DNA of 64,000 bases from JALYUA01 sp039933215 (GCA_039933215.1 JBDTOO010000017.1:5615-69614); one strand, 5' to 3'; positions 39,292 through 48,053 are shown, numbered from the stretch's first letter. The notes: generated by a model not told the origin, from the sequence alone. A program made the numbers and translations.

Positions 39292-40830
39292 ATGCGTCGA
39301 ATCATCCTGGCTGCTTTTTTTTATCTCGCTTCGACGTTTCCTTCAGGGGTCGCAGCGGCAGAAAACTGGACGACGCTCCCGAGTCCCGTGCGCTACGAGC
39401 CGTACGCGATCGTCTCGCCGTACGGTCCTCCGATCGTCCGCGCCGAGCTCGGACGCTTCGCGGTTCTCGAGAGCCGCGGGTCCTCCACGCCCCGGCCGAT
39501 CGAGCTCGCGTTCGTTCGCCTCGCGTCCACATCGAAGAATCCCGGATCTCCCATCGTGTGGCTCGCCGGAGGCCCGGGGACGTCGGGCACGCATGACCTC
39601 GACACGCCGCTGCTCCAGCTGCTGCTCGAGCTGCGCCGGCTCGGCGACGTTCTGGTCCTCGACCAGCGGGGGACCGGCCTCTCGCGGCCCCGTCTCGATT
39701 GCCCCGGGGCGTTCACGTTCCCCCAGGACGTCGCTCTGGAGCGCCCCGCCGCCCTCGCCGCGCTCGAAGCGGCGGGCCGCGCGTGCGGGGAGGACTGGCG
39801 CGCGCGCGGAACCGACCTTTCCGCGTACAACACGCGCGAGAGCGCCGAGGACGTGGAGGATCTCCGCCGCGCCGTCGGCGCCGCGAAGCTGCGGCTTCTC
39901 GCGGGGAGTTACGGGACGCACCTGGCCCTCGCTGCGATCCGCGCGCACGAGGATCGCGTCGAGCGCGCGGTGTTACTCGGGGTGGTCGGTCCCGATCACC
40001 TGCGCCGCGTCCCGTCCGACCTGGACACCGAGCTCGAAGCCATAGCCCGGCTCGTGCGGGAGAACACGTCCTCGCGGATGCCCGATCTCCTCGGAACCAT
40101 CCGCGAGGTGCGCGACCGCCTGGACGCCCATCCGGTTCGCCTGGACGTCCCGAATCGCGAGGGCGGCCGCTCAGAGGTCGTGATCGGCCGTTTCGAGCTC
40201 GAGTGGTACACGCGATCTCTGCTGTCGTCCCGGCCCGCGATCGCGCATCTGCCCGCGCTCTATGCCGACCTGGCCGCGGGGGACTACTCGGAGCTCGGGG
40301 AGGCGGCTCTCGGCTGGCGGCGGGCTTCGGCGCCCCCGGCGCCCGTCTTCACCGTGCGATGCGCATCGGGAGGCTCGACCGAACGGGAGCGGCGGATCGC
40401 GGAGGAAACGCGGAGCGCCCTCCTCCAGCTGGCGGGAGATCTCGCGGAGGAAGGGGTCTGCCGGGCCTGGGGCGTGCCGCGGCTCTCCGACGATTTTCGT
40501 GGACCCGTGTCTTCGCGCGTCCCCGTTCTCTTCGTCAGCGGAACGCTGGACGGCGACACGCCGCTCGACAACGCGCAGGAGGTGTCGCGAGGCTTCCCGA
40601 ACGCGTCGCGTCTCGTCATCGAAGGAGGCGCGCACTGGCTTCTCGGCTTCGGCGATGCGGAGCCCCGCGCGGCGATCAACCGCTTCTTCGAAGGCAAGCC
40701 GGTCCGGGCCGATCGCGTGCGGCTTCCCGCGATCGCGTTCGAAGCGCCGCGCGTCGCTCCCGCGGGCGCGCGGCTCGCTTCCCGCCCCTCCTTTCCGCTG
40801 CCGGCGTGGTTCGGGGGAGGCTCGCCGTGA
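39292..40830 (+). CDS. Secreted alpha/beta hydrolase with TAP-like C-terminal domain (S33-type)
   Basis: A 512-residue exported hydrolase with a signal peptide (about residues 1-22). The core shows VWLAGGPGTSG (oxyanion), VLVLDQRGTGLSRP, and the nucleophile elbow LLAGSYGTHLAL (GSYGT). A late VLFVSGTLDGDTPLDNAQEV holds the acid and GGAHWLLGFGD the catalytic His. The GxSYGT elbow with a TAP-like C-terminus is typical of tripeptidyl/prolyl aminopeptidases of family S33. GGGAGG precedes the ATG at 39292. Divergent from DUF1015-serA-serC. Confidence 0.87.
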   Translation: MRRIILAAFFYLASTFPSGVAAAENWTTLPSPVRYEPYAIVSPYGPPIVRAELGRFAVLESRGSSTPRPIELAFVRLASTSKNPGSPIVWLAGGPGTSGTHDLDTPLLQLLLELRRLGDVLVLDQRGTGLSRPRLDCPGAFTFPQDVALERPAALAALEAAGRACGEDWRARGTDLSAYNTRESAEDVEDLRRAVGAAKLRLLAGSYGTHLALAAIRAHEDRVERAVLLGVVGPDHLRRVPSDLDTELEAIARLVRENTSSRMPDLLGTIREVRDRLDAHPVRLDVPNREGGRSEVVIGRFELEWYTRSLLSSRPAIAHLPALYADLAAGDYSELGEAALGWRRASAPPAPVFTVRCASGGSTERERRIAEETRSALLQLAGDLAEEGVCRAWGVPRLSDDFRGPVSSRVPVLFVSGTLDGDTPLDNAQEVSRGFPNASRLVIEGGAHWLLGFGDAEPRAAINRFFEGKPVRADRVRLPAIAFEAPRVAPAGARLASRPSFPLPAWFGGGSP

Positions 40831-41104
40831 CCCGCGTCCAGAAAATCGTTCGCGGCTTCAGAAACCCGGAGCTTGATCGCAAAGGTCTTTTCCGCCTCAC
40901 CGCGACGAAATGTCCCGGGGCTCTCGCCCCGGTTCGGATTCTTGGTTTCGCCGCCAAGATTCTGGATGTTTTCGGACATGCGCCGCGGACGGTGGAGAAA
41001 ATCGCCAGCAAATACGGGGTTTTCCGGACGCTCCGGGTGGCAGTGAAGTTGCTCTGGTTCGACTCGCCCGTTATGGGCGATCGGATTTTCTTTAGGAGGG
41101 TTTG
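40831..41104 (+). other. Leader region of the TonB receptor gene
   Basis: 274 bp without a gene. It contains a small hairpin CCGGGG-N6-CCCCGG (40915-40932) followed by a mildly T-rich stretch, possibly ending the peptidase transcript. Downstream is a lower-GC stretch up to AGGAGGG (41094-41100), which serves the receptor gene. No clear -35/-10 pair or known riboswitch motif could be assigned. Confidence 0.35.
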
Positions 41105-43825
41105 ATGGGCAGGCTGCAACGTATCTCGACCTGGATCCTGATGGTCGGATTGATTTCCGTCCCGCTTCTCGCACAGACGACTTCCACGACCGGGGCACTG
41201 ATCGCCGTCATCACCGACGCGGACGGTAAGGGGCTTCCCGGCGTCACCGTCTCGATTACGAGCCCTTCGCTGCAGGGCGCACGGAGCACGACGACGAACG
41301 CGAACGGCGAGGCGACTTTCCCGCAAATCGCGCCGGGAAACTATCGAGTCGAAAGCGCGCTTTCCGGATTTGAATCGCAGATTCGCGACACGATCGTCGT
41401 CTCGCTGACCAAGGTGACCAAGGTCAACCTGACGATGACGCTCGCGAGGGTCTCCGAGGCGATCACGGTGTCGGGGAACACGGTCGTCATCGACCCGACG
41501 CAGACGAACACCCAGACCAACCTCAAGGAGGATTTCCTCAAGTACGCCTCCGTCGGCCAGAACGGCCGCGACTACCTGACCGCCCTCGAAGTGGTCCCGG
41601 GCGTCGCCGACCAGGACGGCGCTGGAGGCAACCCGTCGTTCTTCGGCGCAAACCTCGGTCAGAATTCCTACACGATCGACGGCCTCAACACGACCGACAA
41701 TGTCACGCACACGTTTTCCGCCAACTTCGGTTTCGACGCCATCCAGGAGATCGCGGTGCAGTCGGGCGGCTACGAGGCCGAGTACGGCCGCGCGGTCGGC
41801 GGCATCGTCAACGTCATCACGAAGTCCGGCGGGAATCAGTTTTCGGGGACCGTCGACGCGCGATACTCGAGCGACAAGCTCACGGAGCAGGGCTCGCGCC
41901 GCTCGGACACGCCGCCGGGAACGAACGCTCTCGCGAACGACAAGAACCGGCGCGACTTCCGGACCCTTCAGCCCGAGGCTTCCGTCGGCGGGCCGATCCT
42001 GAAGGACAAGGTGTGGTTCTTCGCCGACGCCCAGCGGATCCTCAATCAGAGCCGCGCGTTCGCGAGCCAGGGCTTCGAGCCCGGCCGCCGCGACTTCACC
42101 GGCTGGAACCTGTTCGCCAAGGTCACGACGACGCCGGTCAGCAACCAGACGGTACGGTTCCAGTACACCAATTCCTACGCCGACGTGCCCAACGGCGAGG
42201 GGGGGAGCCAGTTCTACCGGCAGGAGGCCGCGCAGACCTCCTACCAGAAGCTCGAGCTCTACAACCTCGGATGGGATGCGGTCTTAAACGACAAGTGGAC
42301 CGCGAACCTCCAGGGCGGCATCAACGTCAACTATCTGATCTTCGAGCCCATCAGCAAGGACCTCCTGACGACGGGCGTCATCGATCAGGCGACAGGCATC
42401 CGCAGCGTCAACTACACGAACTTCCAGGAGAGCAGCCGGAACCGCAAGCAGGCGCTCGGTTCGACGACCTACTACCTCGAAGCTCTCGGGAGCCACGCCA
42501 TCAAGGTGGGCGCGGACATCCAGTGGGACGAGTTCCGTTCCGTCAACAACACGACGGGCACTCCGCCCGCGGGGTTCTGCTCGCCCGACTTCGGACAGCC
42601 GGATGACGTCACCTCGTGCGGCGCCATCCTCCGGCCGATCGACGGCGAGCCGGACCGTCTCGACATCACGACGAATCTTCCCCGGCAGAAATTCAACGGC
42701 GTCGGACAGGCCTATTACGCGCAGGACGAATGGCGGCCGATCCCGAACCTCACCGTGAAGCTCGGGGCCCGATACGACCAGAACAGCTACGAAAACAACC
42801 TGGGTCAGCACATCAAGACGTTGAACCGGCTCCAGCCGCGCTTCGGCGTCGCCTTCGACGTCTTCAATAACTCGACGACGGTCTTCCGGGCACAGGCCGG
42901 CGAGTTCATGGACGACCTCGGTCTCTCGCTGCCTTCGTACCTGACGACGACCGGCGCGGTCACCTCCGTTTTCTTTTTCAACGGCTCCACGTACGACTTC
43001 GCCGGCACTTTCGGCGGACCCTCGGGCAACCTCATCGACCCGTCGCTCCGCGCCTCGTACTCGCAGGAGGCGAACGTCGGGATCACCCAGCGCATCTTCA
43101 CGAACACGAGCATCGACGTGTCGTATGTCTATCGCCGCGCGAGAAACATCATCGAAGACTCCTGCGCCTTCGACAACTGCAACACGGACGGCACGTTCTG
43201 GCTGACGAACCATCCGGGCAACGGTCTCGGCGAGTTCCCGCGGTCGGACTACCACGGCACTCTCGTCACCATCCAGAGCCGTCCGACGGACAGGATGAAC
43301 ATTCTCGCCTCGTACACCTACTCGACGTCCAAAGGCTCCATCGAATACACGCAGAACGCCGGCGCAGACTTCGACGTGTTCCCGGATCACTTCGTGAACC
43401 GCTACGGATATCTCTCTGACGACGCGCGTCACCGGTTCAAGATCGACGGCTACTACCGATTCCCGTTCGACATCACCTTCGGGACGCACTTCTACTGGGA
43501 CAGCGGCATTCCCTACAACATCACGACGACCGACACGCCGGCGGCGGGTTACGACGTGCGCTACCTCGAGCCGCGCGGATCGCGCCGCCTGCCTCACTTC
43601 TACCAGTGGGACGCGCAGCTCCAGAAGGACGTGGTCGTCGGCCGGCTGCGGATCGGCCTCATCGGCTCCGTCTACAACGTGCTGAATACGGAGATCGCGG
43701 TTCTGAAGGACGGCAGCGTCGGCACCTCGCCGGACGTCGCCGGCTCAGACAACCCCAACTTCAACCTCAACACGGCGTACCAGCGTCCGCGGCGGTACGA
43801 GGTGGGGTTCCGCCTCGAGTTCTGA
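41105..43825 (+). CDS. Oar-like TonB-dependent outer-membrane receptor
   Basis: A 906-residue outer-membrane protein. Signal peptide (about 1-24) is followed by a carboxypeptidase-regulatory-like beta-sandwich (about 28-112; DADGKGLPGVTVSITSPS). The plug (about 135-245) includes NSYTIDGLNTTDNVTH and GRAVGGIVNVITKSGGNQFSG, and a large beta-barrel ends in VGFRLEF with terminal aromatic as needed for BAM insertion. Such Oar/SusC-like proteins are abundant in Acidobacteria; the ligand is unknown and no SusD or uptake genes are adjacent. AGGAGGG precedes ATG 41105; an adjoining in-frame TTG three bases upstream is not needed. A strong terminator follows. Confidence 0.9.
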   Translation: MGRLQRISTWILMVGLISVPLLAQTTSTTGALIAVITDADGKGLPGVTVSITSPSLQGARSTTTNANGEATFPQIAPGNYRVESALSGFESQIRDTIVVSLTKVTKVNLTMTLARVSEAITVSGNTVVIDPTQTNTQTNLKEDFLKYASVGQNGRDYLTALEVVPGVADQDGAGGNPSFFGANLGQNSYTIDGLNTTDNVTHTFSANFGFDAIQEIAVQSGGYEAEYGRAVGGIVNVITKSGGNQFSGTVDARYSSDKLTEQGSRRSDTPPGTNALANDKNRRDFRTLQPEASVGGPILKDKVWFFADAQRILNQSRAFASQGFEPGRRDFTGWNLFAKVTTTPVSNQTVRFQYTNSYADVPNGEGGSQFYRQEAAQTSYQKLELYNLGWDAVLNDKWTANLQGGINVNYLIFEPISKDLLTTGVIDQATGIRSVNYTNFQESSRNRKQALGSTTYYLEALGSHAIKVGADIQWDEFRSVNNTTGTPPAGFCSPDFGQPDDVTSCGAILRPIDGEPDRLDITTNLPRQKFNGVGQAYYAQDEWRPIPNLTVKLGARYDQNSYENNLGQHIKTLNRLQPRFGVAFDVFNNSTTVFRAQAGEFMDDLGLSLPSYLTTTGAVTSVFFFNGSTYDFAGTFGGPSGNLIDPSLRASYSQEANVGITQRIFTNTSIDVSYVYRRARNIIEDSCAFDNCNTDGTFWLTNHPGNGLGEFPRSDYHGTLVTIQSRPTDRMNILASYTYSTSKGSIEYTQNAGADFDVFPDHFVNRYGYLSDDARHRFKIDGYYRFPFDITFGTHFYWDSGIPYNITTTDTPAAGYDVRYLEPRGSRRLPHFYQWDAQLQKDVVVGRLRIGLIGSVYNVLNTEIAVLKDGSVGTSPDVAGSDNPNFNLNTAYQRPRRYEVGFRLEF

Positions 43826-43847
43826 TCCACTCCGATTCGATCTTCGA

Positions 43848-43875
43848 AAGGGGCCTTCGGGCCCCTTTTCTTTTG
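43848..43875 (+). terminator. Rho-independent terminator of the receptor gene
   Basis: AAAGGGGCC-TTCG-GGCCCCTTT forms a 9-bp stem with a UUCG tetraloop, followed by TCTTTT. It starts 23 bp after the receptor stop codon and is the clearest intrinsic terminator in the window. Confidence 0.92.
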
Positions 43876-44197
43876 GGCAGAATCAACGCGAAAAAGAGAG
43901 AACGGGATCGCCTGCTTGGTTTTCCCTCTCCCCGCAACGGGGGAGAGGGTCGGGGTGAGGGGGAGCCCCCACTCCGGAATCGAGCCTGCGGCGGAATCGT
44001 ATGGCTTGCCCCCCCTCACCCGCCCTTCCCCCGCTGTCGCGGCTGGAGAGGGCCCTGGTCTCCCCCCTCCCCCCAGATCGGGGAAGGGGTTAGCGTGACA
44101 GAACGCGTGTTCTGAAGATGCGAGAAGCGGCCGGCTCGCTTCTCGCCCTGCTGTGGGGAGGGTCTAGCCGGAAGGGAGCCGGAACGTTGTTTGGGGA
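43876..44197. repeat. Gene-free palindromic G/C repeat region
   Basis: The 372-bp gap 43826-44197 holds the terminator and then nested inverted repeats. These are CCCTCTCCCC (43924-43933) / GGGGAGAGGG (43940-43949), and a perfect 11-bp pair GGGTGAGGGGG (43953-43963) / CCCCCTCACCC (44011-44021) enclosing 47 bp. A third pair around CCCCTCCCCCC and GGGGAAGGGG (about 44066-44091) follows. The layout resembles widespread GGGGAGAGGG-type REP/miniature elements seen in many genomes. No transposase or terminal target duplication was recognised. Nothing gene-like is seen from 44100 to 44197. Confidence 0.6.
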
Positions 44198-44707
44198 CTA
44201 CCCGCGGCGGCCCCCACCCGCGAGATTCTTCGCGATCGCCGCGATGGCGAGCGTCCCGAGAACCTTGACGAGCATCGGGTGCTCCGCGTAGAAGCCCATC
44301 GCCTTCTGAAAGATCTCGGGCCGGGTGTCCTTCGCGTACTTGGCGACCTTCGCGACGTCCTGTGGAGTCGCCAGCGTCGGATCGGTCGCGACCGAGGGCG
44401 AGGCGCCGATCCGCCGAAGCAGATCAGGGAGCGCCGCGCCCGCCGCGCCGCCGCCCAGGCCCGCGAGGATCGTCTGCAGGAAGCTCCCTCTCTGATCGGG
44501 AGTCATCGCCGTCGCGCTCTGCTCGATTTTGCGCTCCACGTGATCCGAGTCGAGCTCTCCGACCGCCGTTCCGATCGAGCTCGCGAGGATATCCGGCGGA
44601 ACCGCGCGCGCGATCTCGTCGTAGTGGACCCGAGCCTGGTCGTGGTCGGGCGCGGTCCCTGAGCGATACTGATTCAACATGCTTCCGATCTCGTCGAGAA
44701 ATGACAT
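44198..44707 (-). CDS. Hypothetical helical protein with C-terminal hydrophobic segment
   Basis: A 169-residue, mostly helical protein. An N-terminal MSFLDEIGSMLNQYR is followed by a charged region (HYDEIARAVPPDILASSIGTA), a Gly/Ala-rich stretch (ILAGLGGGAAGAALPDLL) and a hydrophobic end (LVKVLGTLAIAAIAKNLAGGG) that could be a membrane or assembly helix. I do not recognise the family and can assign no function. It stands alone, 48 bp from the MOSC gene on the same strand, and may be its downstream partner. Confidence 0.65.
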   Translation of the reverse strand: MSFLDEIGSMLNQYRSGTAPDHDQARVHYDEIARAVPPDILASSIGTAVGELDSDHVERKIEQSATAMTPDQRGSFLQTILAGLGGGAAGAALPDLLRRIGASPSVATDPTLATPQDVAKVAKYAKDTRPEIFQKAMGFYAEHPMLVKVLGTLAIAAIAKNLAGGGRRG

Positions 44708-44755
44708 GGATAGGCCCTCCGCGGGGAGGAGAGCAAGAAACGAACCCGGTTGCGG

Positions 44756-45427
44756 TCAGAAGAGCCGGGAGCTCGTCTCTTCCCGGATCTCCGCGAGGCG
44801 CTCGCGCATCGGGGAGGGCAAGCCCCGCGCCGCCAGCGCGCGTTGGAGACTCTCGGGGTCGACGGGACGAAAATAAAGGAGCCGGATCAGATCCGAGACG
44901 AGGAGCGCCGGGGAAGGCCGCTCGATTTGCCGGATCTCGTCCCTGGCCCCGACCTCGCCCTCTTCCAGCACCCGCAGGTAAAACCCGATCCGGCCGCTCT
45001 CCAGGAACCTCTTCAGGAACGCCGCCGATCCGATGCGCAAGCCAAGCTTGAAACAGGGCGAGCGCGGCTTCGTCACCTGGACGGTCGCCGAGCCCACGCG
45101 GAAGACGTCGCCGACGGCGCAATCCCCTTCGGTTAGACCCGCGGTCGTGAAGTTCTCACCGAAAAAACCGGGAGGAAGGGTCTCCGGCTTTCCCAGGTCC
45201 GCCGCGAAGCGCGCCGAATGCTCCGAGGAGAACGCGTAGACCGCCTGTTCGGGACCGCCGTGGTACCGGTGGTCGGCCTGGAAGTCTCCTTCGAGCCCGA
45301 GTCTTCCGAGCGCAACGCGCCCGGCGGCCGGCTCCTTGAAGATTCCGGTCTTCACCTCGCGCCCGCGCGCGCGCAGCACGCCGGGCACAGCGACGTTGAC
45401 GGACAGCAGCTTCGGCGTCATCGTCAT
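44756..45427 (-). CDS. MOSC-domain protein, YiiM-like
   Basis: A 223-residue protein with the MOSC fold. It has HRYHGGPEQAVYAFSSEH, PGFFGENFTTAGL and the Cys-bearing KPRSPCFKLGLRIG, where the conserved Cys is expected to bind molybdenum cofactor. The C-terminal 3-alpha extension (about 165-215) is typical of YiiM, a molybdoenzyme reported to reduce N-hydroxylated bases. Start ATG 45427 (MTMTPKLL); the ATG at 45421 is an alternative. Divergent from the frameshifted dehydrogenase gene. Confidence 0.82.
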   Translation of the reverse strand: MTMTPKLLSVNVAVPGVLRARGREVKTGIFKEPAAGRVALGRLGLEGDFQADHRYHGGPEQAVYAFSSEHSARFAADLGKPETLPPGFFGENFTTAGLTEGDCAVGDVFRVGSATVQVTKPRSPCFKLGLRIGSAAFLKRFLESGRIGFYLRVLEEGEVGARDEIRQIERPSPALLVSDLIRLLYFRPVDPESLQRALAARGLPSPMRERLAEIREETSSRLF

Positions 45428-45474
45428 TGAAGTAGAACGCTTCCCGGTGTTCGGATTCAGGGAGGAGCATTGTG

Positions 45475-46361
45475 ATGACGGCAGAAACGATCGGTTTCGT
45501 CGGAACGGGGCGGATGGGGGAGCCGATCGCCCGGAGCCTTCTGGAGGGCGGCTACCGCCTCGCGGTGTACAACCGGACCCCCGGGAAAACCGACCGGCTC
45601 GTCGCAGCGGAGCGCGGCGGGCGGCGTCTTCCGCCGACGCTTGCACTCCCGGCGGGCTCGTGTTCTCGATGGTCTCAGACGACGCGGCGCTCGAAGAGAT
45701 CGTTTCGAGCGCGGGCTTTCTCGGGCGTCTCGGCCCGGGCGGCGTGCACGTCTCGATGAGCACCGTCTCTCCGGCGGTGAGCCGCCGGCTCGCGCCGCTC
45801 CACGCCGCGGGGGGCAGCTTCTACGTCGGGGCGCCCGTGTTCGGGCGGCCCGAGGCGGCCGCCGCACGGAAGCTCTGGATCTGTCTCTCGGGTGCGGCCG
45901 TCGCGCGATCACGGGCGCTCCCGCCGCTCCAGGCGGCCGGACAGGGCGTCTTCGAGCTCGGCGACGACCCGGGCGCCGCCCACGTCGCGAAGCTCTGCGG
46001 CAACTTCCTGATCGCCGCGGCCATGGAGTCGATGGCGGAGGCCTTCACGCTCGGCGAGAAGAGCGGGATCGCTCCCGGCGTCCTGGCCGACCTCTTCGGA
46101 AAGACGCTGTTTGCGTGCCCGATCTACCAGAACTACGGGAAGACCATCGCCGAGAGGAAGTTTTCGCCCGCCGGATTTCCCATGCCTCTCGGACTGAAGG
46201 ACCTCGGCCTCGTGCTCAGGGCGGCGGACGAGGCCCGCGCGCCGATGCCCGTCGCGATCCTCGTCCGGGACCGGCTGCTCTCGGGACTGGCTCGGGAGGG
46301 AGAGGATCTCGACTGGAGCGCACTCACGCGCGGCGCCCGCGACGCCGCGGGACTCGGCTAG
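45475..46361 (+). pseudogene. Beta-hydroxyacid (3-hydroxyisobutyrate-type) dehydrogenase, frameshifted
   Basis: The N-terminal Rossmann part is in one frame from ATG 45475 (GGAGGAG upstream): IGFVGTGRMGEPIARSLLEGG and VYNRTPGKTDRLVAA. The rest is in the -1 frame: GARRAASSADACTPGGLVF, VAKLCGNFLIAAAMESMAEA with catalytic Lys, and MPLGLKDLGLVLRAADE. Joining them at about 45607-45610 (GCAGCGGAGCG) needs one extra base and gives about 295 residues, the family's normal length. All later motifs are intact, so this is a recent mutation, a sequencing error, or less likely a programmed shift. If intact it would oxidise a short beta-hydroxy acid with NAD(P). Confidence 0.8.
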
Positions 46362-47468
46362 CTAGATCTCTTCGAAGTAGCCGTGCACGCGGCGCAGAGC
46401 GGCGCGGTCGATCGACCGCCGCCGGAGCGACTCCCGCAGGAGCGAGAGCGCGGCGAACCCTTCGGGGACCATCTTCAGCTCGTCGATGACCGGCAGGGCG
46501 GCTCGGATCTCCCATTCCGCCTGGCGGTCCTGGCCCGTCTCGAGGAGAAGATCGCCGATGACGAGGTTCAAAGCCGCCACGTCCGCCTTCATGTCGATCT
46601 CCCGGAACTCCGCCTGCGCGCTCCGGAAGGCCTCGATCGCCTCGGCGGGGCGATTCTGAGTCCGGAGCAGGAGGCCGATGCCCCAATGGAGCTTGGCGAG
46701 CGCGACCCGGTTGTTCGAGGACTGCAGCAGCGGCGCCGCTTCGCGGGCGAGGGCGAAGGCCTCCGTCGCGCGATTCATTTCGGAGTGGAGCTGGATCAGG
46801 GCGACGTACGTCGAGGAGAGGATCCGGGCGCTCCCGATCGCCTTGCCCTGCTCGAGCAGGCGCTCGAAGCGGACGAGCGCTTCCGGCAGGCGTCCGGTCT
46901 CCTTCATGGCCGCCGCCTCGAGGTAGATGCATTTGAGCTCGAGCTCGCGGGCGGCTCCGCGGCGGAAGCTCTCGGCGAGCGGGCCCGTCAGGCGCACGAC
47001 TTCGGCGAATTGACGCTCCTCCATCTTCAGCGCGAGGCGCTGGTAGCCCACGCGGGAGGCGTCGCCTCCGGCGTTGGCCGTCAACAGGAACCACGTCTCG
47101 GCGCGGTCGAGCCATCGGCGGGCGTCTTCCCGGAGCGAGAGGATGCGGCATCCGGTCCCGGCGAGGAGCGCGAGCTCACCCAGGTAGTACTCCCGCTCGT
47201 CGAAGAGAAAGGTCGTGGCGGCCGACTCCTCGATGAAGTCGTATGCCGCCGACGCGGCCGCGTGAACGTCCTGGGGCCGCGTCTCGAGATCCGCTTCGAG
47301 GCGGCGGCAGAGCGCAAGGAGCGCCTCGGGGTTCCCGAGCTGGAACTCTCCGATCCGCGCGGCGCGTTCGCCCGGCGAAGCGGACAGATAACGATCCGCC
47401 GCGTCGCGGGCCTCCGTCGCCGTCATGCCGGGGACGGCGAACGGGAAGGGAACCAGCTCGCCGGTCAA
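46362..47468 (-). CDS. TPR-repeat protein (peptide/sigma-like cassette)
   Basis: A 368-residue all-helical protein with about six TPR-like units from residue 95 on, for example RFERLLEQGKAIGSARILSSTYVALIQL and LAKLHWGIGLLLRTQNRPAEAIEAFRSA. No signal peptide or membrane segment. The preferred start is TTG 47468: GGGAGG lies five bases upstream and the codon shares TTGA with the stop of the preceding gene. The first ATG (47426) lacks a ribosome site. Third gene of a cassette after a 47-residue peptide and a sigma-region-2-like protein. A scaffold or peptide-sensing role is possible but unproven. Confidence 0.72.
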   Translation of the reverse strand: MTGELVPFPFAVPGMTATEARDAADRYLSASPGERAARIGEFQLGNPEALLALCRRLEADLETRPQDVHAAASAAYDFIEESAATTFLFDEREYYLGELALLAGTGCRILSLREDARRWLDRAETWFLLTANAGGDASRVGYQRLALKMEERQFAEVVRLTGPLAESFRRGAARELELKCIYLEAAAMKETGRLPEALVRFERLLEQGKAIGSARILSSTYVALIQLHSEMNRATEAFALAREAAPLLQSSNNRVALAKLHWGIGLLLRTQNRPAEAIEAFRSAQAEFREIDMKADVAALNLVIGDLLLETGQDRQAEWEIRAALPVIDELKMVPEGFAALSLLRESLRRRSIDRAALRRVHGYFEEI

Positions 47469-47833
47469 GGGCGCCTCCCGCGAGGCTCGAACGAGTGCAA
47501 GAGAGCCATCGCCACCTCTTCGACGGGCCAGGCGACCGCGGAGGTGACGTCGTCCTTCAGGATCCCGCCGGTGCGCACCTGCGCGACCCGGAACGCCCGC
47601 GCGTACTTGCACGCGACATAGAGAAGCTGTTCGCGCAGCTCGGACGCGCTCGCGGCGCGGCCCGCGGGACGGTGGACGACGCGATGAAACCAGGTCGCGA
47701 GGGTGTCCTTGAAGGCCTCCGCCTCGGCGGCCTCGTATCCGTAGAATTGCACGAGGACCGCGTCGATGACGGGCAGACTCTCGTCCAGCACTTCGAAGAT
47801 GTCTGGGGGCCGGGATTCCGGGAGCGGAGTCAT
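47465..47833 (-). CDS. Small helical protein with weak sigma-region-2-like pattern
   Basis: 122 residues from ATG 47833. Helical throughout. The segment IDAVLVQFYGYEAAEAEAFKDTLATWFHRV followed by SELREQLLYVACKYARAF loosely follows sigma-70 region 2 (helix, acidic helix with DL/QE-like positions, then LFRIArN-like helix), but no region 4 is present. The homology is suggestive only. It is translationally coupled to the TPR gene (TTGA overlap) and follows the 47-residue peptide gene by 76 bp. Confidence 0.6.
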   Translation of the reverse strand: MTPLPESRPPDIFEVLDESLPVIDAVLVQFYGYEAAEAEAFKDTLATWFHRVVHRPAGRAASASELREQLLYVACKYARAFRVAQVRTGGILKDDVTSAVAWPVEEVAMALLHSFEPRGRRP

Positions 47834-47864
47834 CTGGGTCCGGAGCAGTGCAAGCCCGGTACCC

Positions 47865-47887
47865 GGAGGCGGCTCCGGCCCGCCTCC
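47865..47887 (-). promoter_or_regulatory. Intercistronic hairpin after peptide gene
   Basis: GGAGGCGG-N7-CCGCCTCC gives a perfect 8-bp stem between the stop of the 47-residue peptide gene and the start of the next gene. No T-run follows on the minus strand, so it could be an attenuator or RNA-stabilising structure that lets the peptide be made in excess of the downstream proteins. Confidence 0.45.
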
Positions 47888-47909
47888 TTGCAAAATCAGG
47901 GGTTAGTCT

Positions 47910-48053
47910 TCAGGCGGGGATGGGCGTGCAGAGCTTGATGACAAATTTCTGCTCTTTCTCACCGAGCTCGGGCCGCTCGTTGGCGTCCGGCCGCGCCGGC
48001 TCCACCGAGGGGTCTTCCCGGGAATCCGATCGGGGCGCCGTGTGGGAGGACAT
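47910..48053 (-). CDS. 47-residue peptide with conserved-looking C-terminal LCTPIPA
   Basis: A small gene supported by an excellent ribosome site: AAAGGAG (48061-48067) seven bases before ATG 48053. The product is 47 residues. The N-terminal two thirds are acidic, Pro-rich and probably disordered (SREDPSVEPARPDANERPEL). They are followed by GEKEQKFVIKLCTPIPA with a single Cys near the end. No signal peptide. The leader-then-short-core layout recalls ribosomally made peptide precursors, but no modifying enzyme or peptidase is adjacent. Its neighbours are the sigma-like and TPR genes. Divergent from the metalloprotease gene 129 bp away. Confidence 0.62.
   Translation of the reverse strand: MSSHTAPRSDSREDPSVEPARPDANERPELGEKEQKFVIKLCTPIPA

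Noticed and set aside
43897..44115. Open frames in the palindromic region
   Set aside because: They read through inverted repeats, have no ribosome site and no family resemblance.
47910..48053. Calling the 47-residue peptide a lanthipeptide, lasso or similar RiPP precursor
   Set aside because: No modification enzyme, leader-recognition domain, peptidase or exporter is adjacent; the single Cys and lack of a GG-type site do not identify a class.
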